IMG/VR virus record: IMGVR_UViG_3300042731_005119
Coordinates: 1 to 22,620 of that record
DNA from: a virus
DNA length: 22,620 nucleotides
Direction: 5' to 3' (one strand)
Shown: in pieces, positions 15,141 through 21,253 of the stretch
Position numbering within the stretch: the first letter of the stretch is position 1
Layout of the letters: every line of letters begins with the position of its first letter
Notes under the pieces: generated by a model
What the model was told of the DNA's origin: nothing
Database searches by the model: none
The model's input: only the letters and a program-made list of their open reading frames with translations
Position numbers and translations under genes: made by a program

Positions 15141-16957
15141 AAAAGAAAAATGACATAACAATAAAGATACTATTGTTTATATTTAAGAAAACAATAAAAG
15201 TTCTAGCAACAATTGCTAGAGCTTCTATAAAGGAGATTAAATACTTCGTAAAGAAAAGGACCAAACAATCAATATTAACTTACCTTTTCTTTACTTCAAT
15301 TTGTGTAGTCTCAATTTGTGTAGTCTTTGACTATCAATTGAATTATATTACTGTTTTGCTTTGTACCACCTTATATTTTATCATTTTTGGAACAATAAGA
15401 GAAGTAATCTCAAGGATTAAAAAAGCAAAAAATAAAGCAAAAATTAAACTATTAAATAGGAGGTATAAAGCTATTAGAGCATTGTTTAATAACAAAATTA
15501 ATATTGTTTCAGCTACTAACTCAGAAATTATTATTTTCAGTGATAGTATTACGACAAAAGATTTATTACAGCAAAAAGACAGATTAGAAGTGTTTTTTAA
15601 CCGAAAAATATCATATATTCAAAAAAGAAGTAATTTTAAGTACAATAGAATAATTTTTCATACAGAAACTAAGTTTAAGAAATTTTACAGGTTTGATCAT
15701 TACATGAATTTTGTTGACAAGAACAAAATCAAAAAAATGGAACTTCCTTTTATTTATGGAATAGATCAACAAGAAAATATCCTAATCGGAGACATGGCGA
15801 AAATAAAATATCTTTTTGTAGCTGGCGAGGCTGGCGGTGGGAAAAGTGTTATGTTAAACTGTATAATTCAATCACTCATGATTTTTAAAAATGATGTAAT
15901 TTATCTCTTAGTTGATCTAAAAGAAGGTGTTGAGATGAGTGATTATAATAAATTTCCTAATTGTATTATTTGCAGTACTCCAGAAGAATTTAGCCAGGTG
16001 TTGAAAGTGCTAGATAACATGATGATAGAAAGACTAAGAAAAATAAAAGAGACCGATAACTGTAAGAATATACAGTCTTACAATGCAAAAAAGCATACAG
16101 CGAACATGAGCTATATTGTATTTGTGATTGACGAGATGGCAGAACTAAAACTTAGTTCCGATAAAGCAGGAAAGAGTGATGAAGAGAAAACACTACTAAG
16201 AATATTACAAAAAGGTCGAGCAGCTGGAATATTTGGTATAGGTGCAACACAGCGTCCTGGTACTGGTCAAATAGATTCAGATGTAAGAGCAGGGTTTCAT
16301 AAGAGTATTAGTTTTGGTATATCTAGAATTGAAACTCAAAGGATGGTAAAAGTTTATGGAACTGAAAACTTAAAGGAAGGTGAATTTAAAACGGATTTAC
16401 TTGACACAAATACTGTATACAAGGGATTTCTAATTATGGAAGAAGAAAACAAAATGAAGAAGTTACCTGAATGTAATGGTGTTTTTTCTAGTTTATATTT
16501 GAAGTTAGTTCTTGGAATTGAACCAATACAAATTAAACATAAGAAGAAAACAAACACTAATAATCTAATACAAAAGTTTCTAAGTAACAGAAACAAAGGT
16601 TATGACCTTAGTTATGACCTTAGGCAAAGTTATGACCTTAGAATAAAATACCCTACAGCCCACGTAGTAAAAGAGATTGAAGTAATTTTAAAAGCTTCAA
16701 ATTTTAAAAAAAACGCTAAAGATATACATACGGATCTCGAAGGTCATAACGATTTTTCATACGAAAATTTTATTCAATTTTTAGAGTCTTATTCTGAACC
16801 AAAAACTGGAATAATACCAACTGCAAAAAAAACCTTCGAAAAGCTTGGTATTACTGAAAAGAAAAGAACTCTATTATTGAAACAAGCAGAAAAAGATGGC
16901 TACATAGTAAAAAACGGTCAAACCCGCTTTAAACTAAAAGTAAACAAGCATATTTAA
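15137..16957 (+). CDS. FtsK/TcpA/TraB-family DNA translocase
   Basis: 606 residues. Basic N-terminus, two membrane helices (about 44-63 and 70-90), a soluble linker, then an FtsK-type motor. GEAGGGKS is the Walker A (G230-S237), FVIDEMAEL the Walker B (D332, E333), and LQKGRAAGIFGIGATQRP is the sensor region of the family. The last 70 residues (KTGIIPTAKKTFEKLGITEKKRTLLLKQAEKDGYIV) look like a winged helix, the DNA-reading part in FtsK and TraB. The motor is a hexamer that pumps double-stranded DNA or feeds single strands to a conjugation channel. The TcpD-like partner upstream favours TcpA-like coupling. The gene contains direct repeats of GTTATGACCTT that may be recognition sites. No relaxase gene is in the window. 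A host-independent segregation role for a plasmid prophage is an alternative. Confidence 0.82.
   Translation: MKKKNDITIKILLFIFKKTIKVLATIARASIKEIKYFVKKRTKQSILTYLFFTSICVVSICVVFDYQLNYITVLLCTTLYFIIFGTIREVISRIKKAKNKAKIKLLNRRYKAIRALFNNKINIVSATNSEIIIFSDSITTKDLLQQKDRLEVFFNRKISYIQKRSNFKYNRIIFHTETKFKKFYRFDHYMNFVDKNKIKKMELPFIYGIDQQENILIGDMAKIKYLFVAGEAGGGKSVMLNCIIQSLMIFKNDVIYLLVDLKEGVEMSDYNKFPNCIICSTPEEFSQVLKVLDNMMIERLRKIKETDNCKNIQSYNAKKHTANMSYIVFVIDEMAELKLSSDKAGKSDEEKTLLRILQKGRAAGIFGIGATQRPGTGQIDSDVRAGFHKSISFGISRIETQRMVKVYGTENLKEGEFKTDLLDTNTVYKGFLIMEEENKMKKLPECNGVFSSLYLKLVLGIEPIQIKHKKKTNTNNLIQKFLSNRNKGYDLSYDLRQSYDLRIKYPTAHVVKEIEVILKASNFKKNAKDIHTDLEGHNDFSYENFIQFLESYSEPKTGIIPTAKKTFEKLGITEKKRTLLLKQAEKDGYIVKNGQTRFKLKVNKHI
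15146..15169 (+). repeat. 24-bp direct repeat, copy 2
   Basis: Identical to 14817-14840; here it encodes residues 4-11 (about KNDITIKI) of the FtsK-type protein. Because this copy is coding, it is probably the original and the upstream copy the duplicate. Confidence 0.85.
16599..16750. repeat. Four GTTATGACCTT sites inside the FtsK-type gene
   Basis: GTTATGACCTTAG occurs three times in direct orientation (16599-16611, 16611-16623, 16629-16641), spaced 12 and 18 bases, and AAGGTCATAAC (16740-16750) is an 11-base inverted copy. The direct copies encode YDLS-YDLRQS-YDLR in a linker between motor and winged helix. The inverted copy is in a different protein context, so protein repetition alone does not explain it. 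Confidence 0.75.
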
Positions 16958-16969
16958 TGCTTGTTTACT
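16939..16969. repeat. Perfect 13-bp hairpin at the end of the FtsK-type gene
   Basis: AGTAAACAAGCAT (16939-16951) and ATGCTTGTTTACT (16957-16969) flank the loop ATTTA, and the stop codon lies in the loop region. No T tract follows on the plus strand; on the minus strand the arm is followed by CTTTTAGTTT. It could be a 3' stability element, a weak minus-strand terminator or a protein site. Confidence 0.65.
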
Positions 16970-17011
16970 AAAGAAAGAGTAATAAATAAAAAAAATCAAA
17001 GGAGTAATACA

Positions 17012-17341
17012 ATGTTAAAAATGTTAAAACTAATTCATTATTTGTTTAATAGAAACAATAGAAAGATTTCTATCAAAAAATCTTACAAAAAACATTATAT
17101 AACAAAAATCATAAATTTTAAATTGGAGAATAAAATATATTTTAGAATGATTGACTATTGGGCAATTGATGAAGAAAATAATTTTTTCGTTGACTGTAAA
17201 AGAGATAAAACAGACAATGGAATAACAAAAAGGTTCTATATTACCGATGACATAGTAATAAATCAAATAGTAAACAGTAACAAAAACTTAATAACTCTTG
17301 ACCATGATTTAAATAGAGTGTATTCTATTCAGTATAAGTAA
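17012..17341 (+). CDS. Small basic protein of unknown function
   Basis: 109 residues. The frame extends upstream to a TTG at 16961, but AAAGGAG (16998-17004) points to ATG 17012. The N-terminal 35 residues are lysine/arginine-rich (LFNRNNRKISIKKSYKKH). The rest is a small alpha/beta domain with YFRMIDYWAIDEENNFFVDCKRDK and a strand-rich end (FYITDDIVIN, LITLDHDLNRVYSI). No family recognised. It follows the FtsK-type gene in the same direction and may belong to the transfer module, for example as an accessory DNA-binding protein; this is inference from charge and position. Confidence 0.6.
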   Translation: MLKMLKLIHYLFNRNNRKISIKKSYKKHYITKIINFKLENKIYFRMIDYWAIDEENNFFVDCKRDKTDNGITKRFYITDDIVINQIVNSNKNLITLDHDLNRVYSIQYK

Positions 17342-17363
17342 TTTATAAAAGGAGATAGATACA

Positions 17364-17441
17364 ATGTTAAAAGACTTTAAAATTTTTGATACTGACTCAG
17401 TGTTTCTGAATCCTGAAGAACGGTCAAGCATTACAAATTAA
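17364..17441 (+). CDS. 25-codon ORF, possibly a truncated gene
   Basis: It starts with a good ribosome binding site (AAAGGAGA then ATGTTAAAA, echoing the leader of the gene at 17012) but stops after 25 codons (ends ERSSITN). Its end overlaps the 3' end of the convergent recombinase by 11 bases. The strong start and very short length suggest a gene cut off when the recombinase block was joined here, or a genuine micropeptide. No homology recognised. Confidence 0.45.
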   Translation: MLKDFKIFDTDSVFLNPEERSSITN

Positions 17442-18003
17442 GATTTGTATATACTTCGTTCATCTCATCTTGCGTTATTCCTATGTATTTTAGTGTTATT
17501 GCCGGGGACGAATGATTAAATATCTTTTGTAATAGAGTTATATCAATCCCTTGTCTATATGACCAATATCCAAAAGTTTTTCTCAGAGTATGTGTCCCAA
17601 ATCTACCATGTATACCTGCATGTTTAGCAGCTTCATTGATTATCACCCATGCGTGATTTCTGCTTATATGCTTATTACTACATTTTCTACTTCTAAAAAT
17701 ATAGTGATTACTGTCTGATTCATATTCAATGTCTTTCAAATACAGTAGCAAAGCTTTTTTACTTTGTTTGTTTATTTTAAAAGTCCTGGTTTTACCTGTT
17801 TTTTTCTCATTTATTGTTACTTCCCATTTGATTTTGTTTTCGTTTAATACATCAGATATTCTCAATTCAAGTAAATCAGATATTCTCAGTCCTATATTTA
17901 TTCCAAGCACAAATAAACAATAGTTCCTGAGATTTTTTTCTTTGAGAAATTTTTTTATTTTTTCAATTTTATTTTTGTCTTTTATTGCATTTACTTCAAT
18001 CAT
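17431..18003 (-). CDS. Minimal tyrosine recombinase (integrase or resolvase)
   Basis: 190 residues, only the catalytic half of a tyrosine recombinase. GLRISDLL carries Arg40, the KKTGKTR hairpin the catalytic Lys (about 68), THTLRKTFG His138 and Arg141, FNHSS His164, and LKYIG the nucleophile Tyr173. The usual N-terminal arm-binding and most of the core-binding domain are missing (full phage integrases are about 350-400 residues). Short forms of this kind act in phage or plasmid integration, inversion or dimer resolution, often with Xer-like simple sites. It is the only minus-strand gene here. A terminator lies about 15 bases before its start. GGAG repeats (ATGGAGTATGGAGT) precede the ATG. 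Dyads at 18158-18244 are candidate target sites. Confidence 0.85.
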   Translation of the reverse strand: MIEVNAIKDKNKIEKIKKFLKEKNLRNYCLFVLGINIGLRISDLLELRISDVLNENKIKWEVTINEKKTGKTRTFKINKQSKKALLLYLKDIEYESDSNHYIFRSRKCSNKHISRNHAWVIINEAAKHAGIHGRFGTHTLRKTFGYWSYRQGIDITLLQKIFNHSSPAITLKYIGITQDEMNEVYTNLNL

Positions 18004-18018
18004 ACTCCATACTCCATT

Positions 18019-18041
18019 AAAAAAAATCCCCTTAAGAGGGG
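18019..18041 (-). terminator. Minus-strand intrinsic terminator just upstream of the recombinase
   Basis: On the minus strand CCCCT, loop CTTA, AGGGG is followed by A and eight T residues. It sits between any upstream minus-strand promoter and the recombinase start, so it should attenuate recombinase expression or insulate it from the origin-like region. Confidence 0.75.
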
Positions 18042-18107
18042 AGCTTTTGAGTTTGTAAAAACATTACATACAAAAGTTTTGCATATATAAAAATTTCATA
18101 AAAAAAT

Positions 18108-18135
18108 TGTACCACATTTTTTTTATATGTACCAC
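18108..18135. repeat. Two TGTACCAC direct repeats, 20 bp apart
   Basis: TGTACCAC at 18108-18115 and 18128-18135, about two helical turns apart, in the leader region of the recombinase. They are candidate arm sites for the recombinase or operators; both are inference. Confidence 0.5.
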
Positions 18136-18157
18136 TTGTTTTGTAAAGGTCGGTGCA

Positions 18158-18244
18158 ATTTACGAATATTTTCGTAAATGTTTTTGGAATCTTTACGAAT
18201 GCAAGAAAAGGCTAAAATACGTTTTGATTTTTAGCATTCGTAAA
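18158..18244. promoter_or_regulatory. TTTACGAA dyads: candidate recombination core or operator
   Basis: ATTTACGAA (18158-18166), TATT, TTCGTAAAT (18171-18179) is a perfect 9-bp dyad. Then TTTACGAATGC (18192-18202) is mirrored by GCATTCGTAAA (18234-18244), with GCTAAAA/TTTTAGC nested inside. So four copies of TTTACGA lie within 87 bases. If read as ATTTACGA, 6-bp spacer, TCGTAAAT, the first dyad has the geometry of a Xer-like core site. Proximity to the recombinase favours an att/res site; an operator for an early regulator is equally open. Confidence 0.6.
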
Positions 18245-18398
18245 CCTATAGGTTTAATTTTTCTCTTTCGAAAATACCAATTGCCATTTTATAGAGAAAA
18301 GTCGTAAGTAAATTTCTGGAATAAAATTATTTTGTACTAGATTATCAAGTCAAAGAATTATATTTGCAAAAATTATAATATAGACAAATAATGTCAAG

Positions 18399-18407
18399 TT
18401 ATCCACA
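18399..18407 (+). promoter_or_regulatory. Perfect DnaA box
   Basis: TTATCCACA matches the bacterial DnaA consensus exactly. It lies in the middle of about 1 kb of gene-free, very AT-rich DNA with dyads on one side and a pyrimidine-rich tract on the other. This suggests a host-DnaA-assisted origin. One box alone is not proof. Confidence 0.5.
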
Positions 18408-18960
18408 AAATTAGAGTCAATTTTGGGGAAAATGGTCATTGTCACCAAAAAATGTTAGGTCAAACTAACTGCAATAAACAAAATGATAATATCAGCTCTG
18501 ACTCAGAAATATCAAGAAACAGAAATATTATACATAAATAGGAAATTGATCAATAAATGCAAATATCTATAGAAATTTATCGAACAAAATAATTATTCAA
18601 TTTTTTACAAATAGAAGAAAAATGCGTGTTGAATCTAATGTTTGTATATTGTGTCATATTCAAAATTAATTTATTACTGTTTTTGCCCTAAATTACTATT
18701 TTTTTGTCACGTTTTTATTTTTTGCATTATTTTTGCCTATCTCTCCTGTCGAAATTACATTTTTTGTAACTCTCTCTCTTTTTTGTATATACTTGTTTAT
18801 TAATCCTTTTTGTTTTTATATTCCAAAGTTTGTTATTCATTTCACAATCTTTTCCCTATTTTTTTCTAATATTGTCATGTTTTCTATTTTGTACGTTTTT
18901 CTCGCTTTGTCTCTACCTTTTCATGTTTCATATTACAGATATATTACATTGTGAAAAAAG
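18408..18960. other. Gene-free AT-rich region with strong pyrimidine bias
   Basis: No credible gene. Bases about 18655-18935 are T/C-rich on the plus strand, and the frames there encode only low-complexity Phe/Leu/Ile strings without ribosome binding sites. Small dyads include ATTGATCAAT (18545-18554), GTTAG/CTAAC (about 18454-18469) and TTACA/TGTAA (about 18765-18779). The bias and lack of genes would suit an origin's unwinding or single-strand region. Confidence 0.5.
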
Positions 18961-18962
18961 TA

Positions 18963-18991
18963 TTGACAAAGTGAGAATAATGTTATACAAT
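18963..18991 (+). promoter_or_regulatory. Sigma-A promoter of the early operon
   Basis: TTGACA (18963-18968), 17-base spacer, TACAAT (18986-18991). It drives the series of co-oriented small genes that ends at the terminator at 21825. Confidence 0.8.
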
Positions 18992-19042
18992 GGTTTCGTA
19001 CCAAGCAATACAAAAAAAATAAAAATTAAAGGAGATTATATT

Positions 19043-19462
19043 ATGACAAAAATTAAAATGATTGGCTATGGCCACGGACAAGGCGAAGAAGTGGAAGTAT
19101 TGGAAAGAAGACAATTAGAAGAAAAAATTGAAAGTCTTGAAAGTACGGACATAATTAAAACTGCATGGGATGGATTTAATGCTGGATATAAAACAGGGTA
19201 TGCAGTAATAGATTTACGTAATGGAGAATTATACACTGAATCTTTAGGTCAAAATGAAACAAATCAAGCCATTGACAACACTTATATTATTATTTATAAA
19301 TTTGATCAAAACTTTGACATAGGAGATATTGTCGATTTTGACATTGAAGAGGATGAAGATGTAGTTGAAGTAATGATTGAAACGCTGGATTATGATTTTT
19401 CATTAGATTACATTGACATAGATAGACAATTAGATGAATTCTATTGTCCAGAAATGGAATAA
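19043..19462 (+). CDS. Highly acidic early protein, function unknown
   Basis: 139 residues. Although the frame is open far upstream, the early promoter and AAAGGAG (19028-19034) fix the start at ATG 19043. After a short start (KIKMIGYGHGQGEEVEVLERRQ) comes an alpha/beta core (WDGFNAGYKTGYAVIDLRNGELYTES, YIIIYKF). The C-terminal third is extremely acidic (FDIGDIVDFDIEEDEDVVEV, LDYIDIDRQLDEF). The charge distribution would suit a DNA-mimic or nuclease/restriction inhibitor, common among first-expressed phage genes, but there is no motif to prove it. The last 13 bases of coding and stop region are part of a repeat shared with the next gene. Confidence 0.65.
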   Translation: MTKIKMIGYGHGQGEEVEVLERRQLEEKIESLESTDIIKTAWDGFNAGYKTGYAVIDLRNGELYTESLGQNETNQAIDNTYIIIYKFDQNFDIGDIVDFDIEEDEDVVEVMIETLDYDFSLDYIDIDRQLDEFYCPEME

Positions 19463-19479
19463 TTGAATGGAATAATTGA
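19454..19479 (+). repeat. ATGGAATAATTGA tandem repeat (third copy at 19956)
   Basis: ATGGAATAATTGA at 19454-19466 and 19467-19479 in tandem, across the stop of the first early gene; a third copy at 19956-19968 spans the stop of the second. Both proteins therefore end in EME. It looks like recombination or slippage at gene borders. Confidence 0.8.
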
Positions 19480-19526
19480 GAAGCAATACAAAAAAAATAA
19501 AAAATTATTAAAGGAGATTGAATATT

Positions 19527-19964
19527 ATGACAAAATTAAAAATTGAAACTTATATTATGCAAAGCATAGCTGCTATTATGAATAGCAAAAACGGAAGAGA
19601 TGAGGAATTGAAACTTTTGGAACAAATAATCAATAATATCTGGGAATTAAGCGGAGTTATTGACGCAAGATTGATTGATTATAATTTATTATTTGAAGTT
19701 CATAATTTTTTTGAAGAAAATAGAGATAAATTTTCTCTATATACTGAAAATAGAGAAGTTGTTTTCAACTTGAAAGATAATACTATAGTAATAATTAAAG
19801 ATGAAGAGAAAAAAGGTACTATTTATCTCTCAGATGATGAAATATCTGATGAATTATACGATTTTATTACAGAATTCTATTTTAATAAAAAATTCGAGAT
19901 TGACTTATCAAAATTAAACGAAAAAACAGAAGTAGAAAGACTTCCCGAACTTGAAATGGAATAA
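19527..19964 (+). CDS. Acidic early protein, function unknown
   Basis: 145 residues, start at ATG 19527 (AAGGAG at 19511-19516); an in-frame TTG at 19518 is less likely. The N-terminal half is helical (IMQSIAAIMNSKNGRDEELKLLEQIINNIWELSGVI), followed by strands (SLYTENREVVFNLKDNTIVIIKDEE, GTIYLSDDEI) and an acidic helix. Not recognised. Its leader (AAGCAATACA followed by A-rich DNA and AAAGGAG) is a near copy of the one before the preceding gene, and the two genes share their 3' end sequence, so they probably arose through cassette duplication with later replacement of the coding part. Confidence 0.65.
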   Translation: MTKLKIETYIMQSIAAIMNSKNGRDEELKLLEQIINNIWELSGVIDARLIDYNLLFEVHNFFEENRDKFSLYTENREVVFNLKDNTIVIIKDEEKKGTIYLSDDEISDELYDFITEFYFNKKFEIDLSKLNEKTEVERLPELEME

Positions 19965-19988
19965 TTGAGGGGACAAATGTCCTCTCAA
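19965..19988 (+). other. Intergenic 10-bp hairpin
   Basis: TTGAGGGGAC (19965-19974) pairs with GTCCTCTCAA (19979-19988) with one G.U and loop AAAT. There is no T tract, so this is more likely an mRNA processing or stability element than a terminator. Confidence 0.55.
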
Positions 19989-20024
19989 AACTAAAAAAAT
20001 AAAAAATTAAAGGAGATTAAAATT

Positions 20025-20276
20025 ATGAATAATAAAAAATTTAAAGAAATTGTAAAGTGGGCAAGGAAAAATTCACATTCACATATTATAAGTCTTTATG
20101 ATGATGATTATGGCATATATCGGCTAGATATATGCCAGCAGGAAGATGAAAACGGCCAATGTGGCCGTTATTGTAATTGCTCCTGTTCAAATTGGAGCAG
20201 AAGTATAGAAATTTCAGAAATGACTACTCAACAATATAACGAAATTGAAGATATTATCGAAGGAGATTTAAAATGA
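20025..20276 (+). CDS. Small cysteine-containing early protein, function unknown
   Basis: 83 residues. The middle has a cysteine cluster (CQQEDENGQCGRYCNCSCSNW) with five cysteines in about 19 residues, which might bind metal. The rest is helical. AAAGGAG (20007-20013) precedes the ATG, and the stop overlaps the next start (ATGA). The coding DNA contains two strong perfect hairpins: TGGCATATAT (20111) with ATATATGCCA (20128-20137), and AACGGCCA (20151) with TGGCCGTT (20162-20169). The second encodes part of the cysteine cluster. No family recognised. Confidence 0.6.
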   Translation: MNNKKFKEIVKWARKNSHSHIISLYDDDYGIYRLDICQQEDENGQCGRYCNCSCSNWSRSIEISEMTTQQYNEIEDIIEGDLK

Positions 20277-20599
20277 ATATAGAAAAAACAAGAATATTTC
20301 TCGATATTAAATATAATATTGAGAAAAGAATGCAAAAACTTCATACAACCAAAAGAGACTTGAGTAAGTCTCTCGGAATAAAAGAAAGCAGCTTGTCAAT
20401 GAAACTCGCTGGTAAGCGAGGACTTACCATCGAAGAGGGGGTTATAATTTCAAAATTCCTAGAAATTTCCATGGATGAATTGTTCATGGGAAAAAAACTA
20501 AAGAAGAATGAAGTTAAGGAAAAATTGCAAGATATATCTAAAAGCATTTTGGATATATCAGATAAAATCCACGTATTGGAGGAATATAGAAAAAAATAA
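20273..20599 (+). CDS. Xre/Cro-type helix-turn-helix regulator
   Basis: 108 residues. Residues about 16-70 are an Xre helix-turn-helix: TTKRDLSKSLGIKESSLSMKLAGKRGLTIEE, then ISKFLEISMDELF, the usual end of the domain. The C-terminal 35 residues are a basic/amphipathic coil (KEKLQDISKSILDISDKIHVL), probably for dimerisation. Translation is coupled to the previous gene (ATGA overlap), with GGAG upstream. It likely represses or activates promoters in this phage, perhaps the early one at 18963. A damaged copy of its C-terminal part lies at 21100-21228. Confidence 0.8.
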   Translation: MNIEKTRIFLDIKYNIEKRMQKLHTTKRDLSKSLGIKESSLSMKLAGKRGLTIEEGVIISKFLEISMDELFMGKKLKKNEVKEKLQDISKSILDISDKIHVLEEYRKK

Positions 20600-20619
20600 A
20601 ATTAAAGGAGATTGAAACT

Positions 20620-20922
20620 ATGAATGATAAGATTAACAAGCTAGTAAATATGTTAGATGATGTTTTTGAAAATTATAATTTATATGAGTTAAATCAAGAA
20701 ATAGTCTGGGACGGAGGGACTACTAATTTAGACGGATATATTCTTCAATCTAACCGGCTTGACGAAAAGTCTTTTGCAGATTTAGTCTCAAAAGAGACTT
20801 GGGCTAGATTAGGAAAAGACTTAAACAAGATAAGTAAATTTGCACTTAAATTATATAATGAAAAGATAATAGAAGAATTCGATTACCATTACCTTGTAAC
20901 TGGCGAAAAAGGTAAATGGTAA
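20620..20922 (+). CDS. Small early protein, function unknown
   Basis: 100 residues with the standard early ribosome binding site (ATTAAAGGAGATT) before the ATG. It has a helical start (KINKLVNMLDDVFENYNLYE), a short beta region (IVWDGGTTNLDGYILQ) and a helical end (WARLGKDLNKISKFALKLYNEKI). No motif recognised. AGTCTC-AAAA-GAGACT (20784-20799) is one of the in-gene hairpins typical of this operon. Coding status rests on the ribosome binding site, length and operon position. Confidence 0.6.
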   Translation: MNDKINKLVNMLDDVFENYNLYELNQEIVWDGGTTNLDGYILQSNRLDEKSFADLVSKETWARLGKDLNKISKFALKLYNEKIIEEFDYHYLVTGEKGKW

Positions 20923-20981
20923 ATACAAAAAGGTTGAGGGATCACCTTGAAGCTCCCAATAAACAAAAAGGAGATTAAATC

Positions 20982-21155
20982 ATGAACTATAGTAAAAAGG
21001 TTTCAATAAATAAAGTTATAGAAATTTCAAATAAAATAATATCTCTTGACTTTGTTAAAGAGATATTAAATACAGCTCAATATAAAATTTCATTGGTAAA
21101 CTTTATTTATTCAGATGAAACATCTATATCTTGGAAAAAAATTAGGCAAAAATGA
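20982..21155 (+). CDS. 57-residue early ORF, possibly a damaged gene
   Basis: A strong ribosome binding site (AAAAGGAGATTAAATC before ATG) and operon position support translation. The protein (starts NYSKKVSINKVIEISNKII) is not recognised. In its last third another frame carries recognisable Xre C-terminal sequence (see 21100-21228), so the 3' end of this gene may be the product of a frameshift or of a recombination joint. An AATATCTCT/AGAGATATT hairpin (21038-21046, 21059-21067) lies inside. Confidence 0.5.
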   Translation: MNYSKKVSINKVIEISNKIISLDFVKEILNTAQYKISLVNFIYSDETSISWKKIRQK

Positions 21156-21228
21156 ATTAAAGGAAAAATTGCAAGATATATCCAAGATACTTTTGGATAT
21201 ATCCGATAAAATTCATATATTACAATAA
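21100..21228 (+). pseudogene. Remnant of the Xre regulator C-terminus
   Basis: Reading from 21100, the frame gives MKHLYLGKKLGKNE, then LKEKLQDISK, LLDISDKIHIL and a stop. This matches the C-terminal 35 residues of the regulator at 20273 (ELFMGKKLKKNE, VKEKLQDISK, ILDISDKIHVL). There is no ribosome binding site before the ATG at 21115, and the helix-turn-helix part is missing. The intact and broken copies lie about 620 bases apart, a sign of local duplication and decay. Confidence 0.7.
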
Positions 21229-21253
21229 AAATAAACTAAAGGAGATTAAAACT

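Noticed and set aside
18733-18954. Open frame in the pyrimidine-rich region
   Set aside because: It encodes only low-complexity hydrophobic sequence from T/C-rich DNA, has no ribosome binding site and lies upstream of the early promoter.
18830-19042. N-terminal extension of the first early protein
   Set aside because: The extension precedes or spans the promoter at 18963-18991, and the AAAGGAG site clearly points to ATG 19043.
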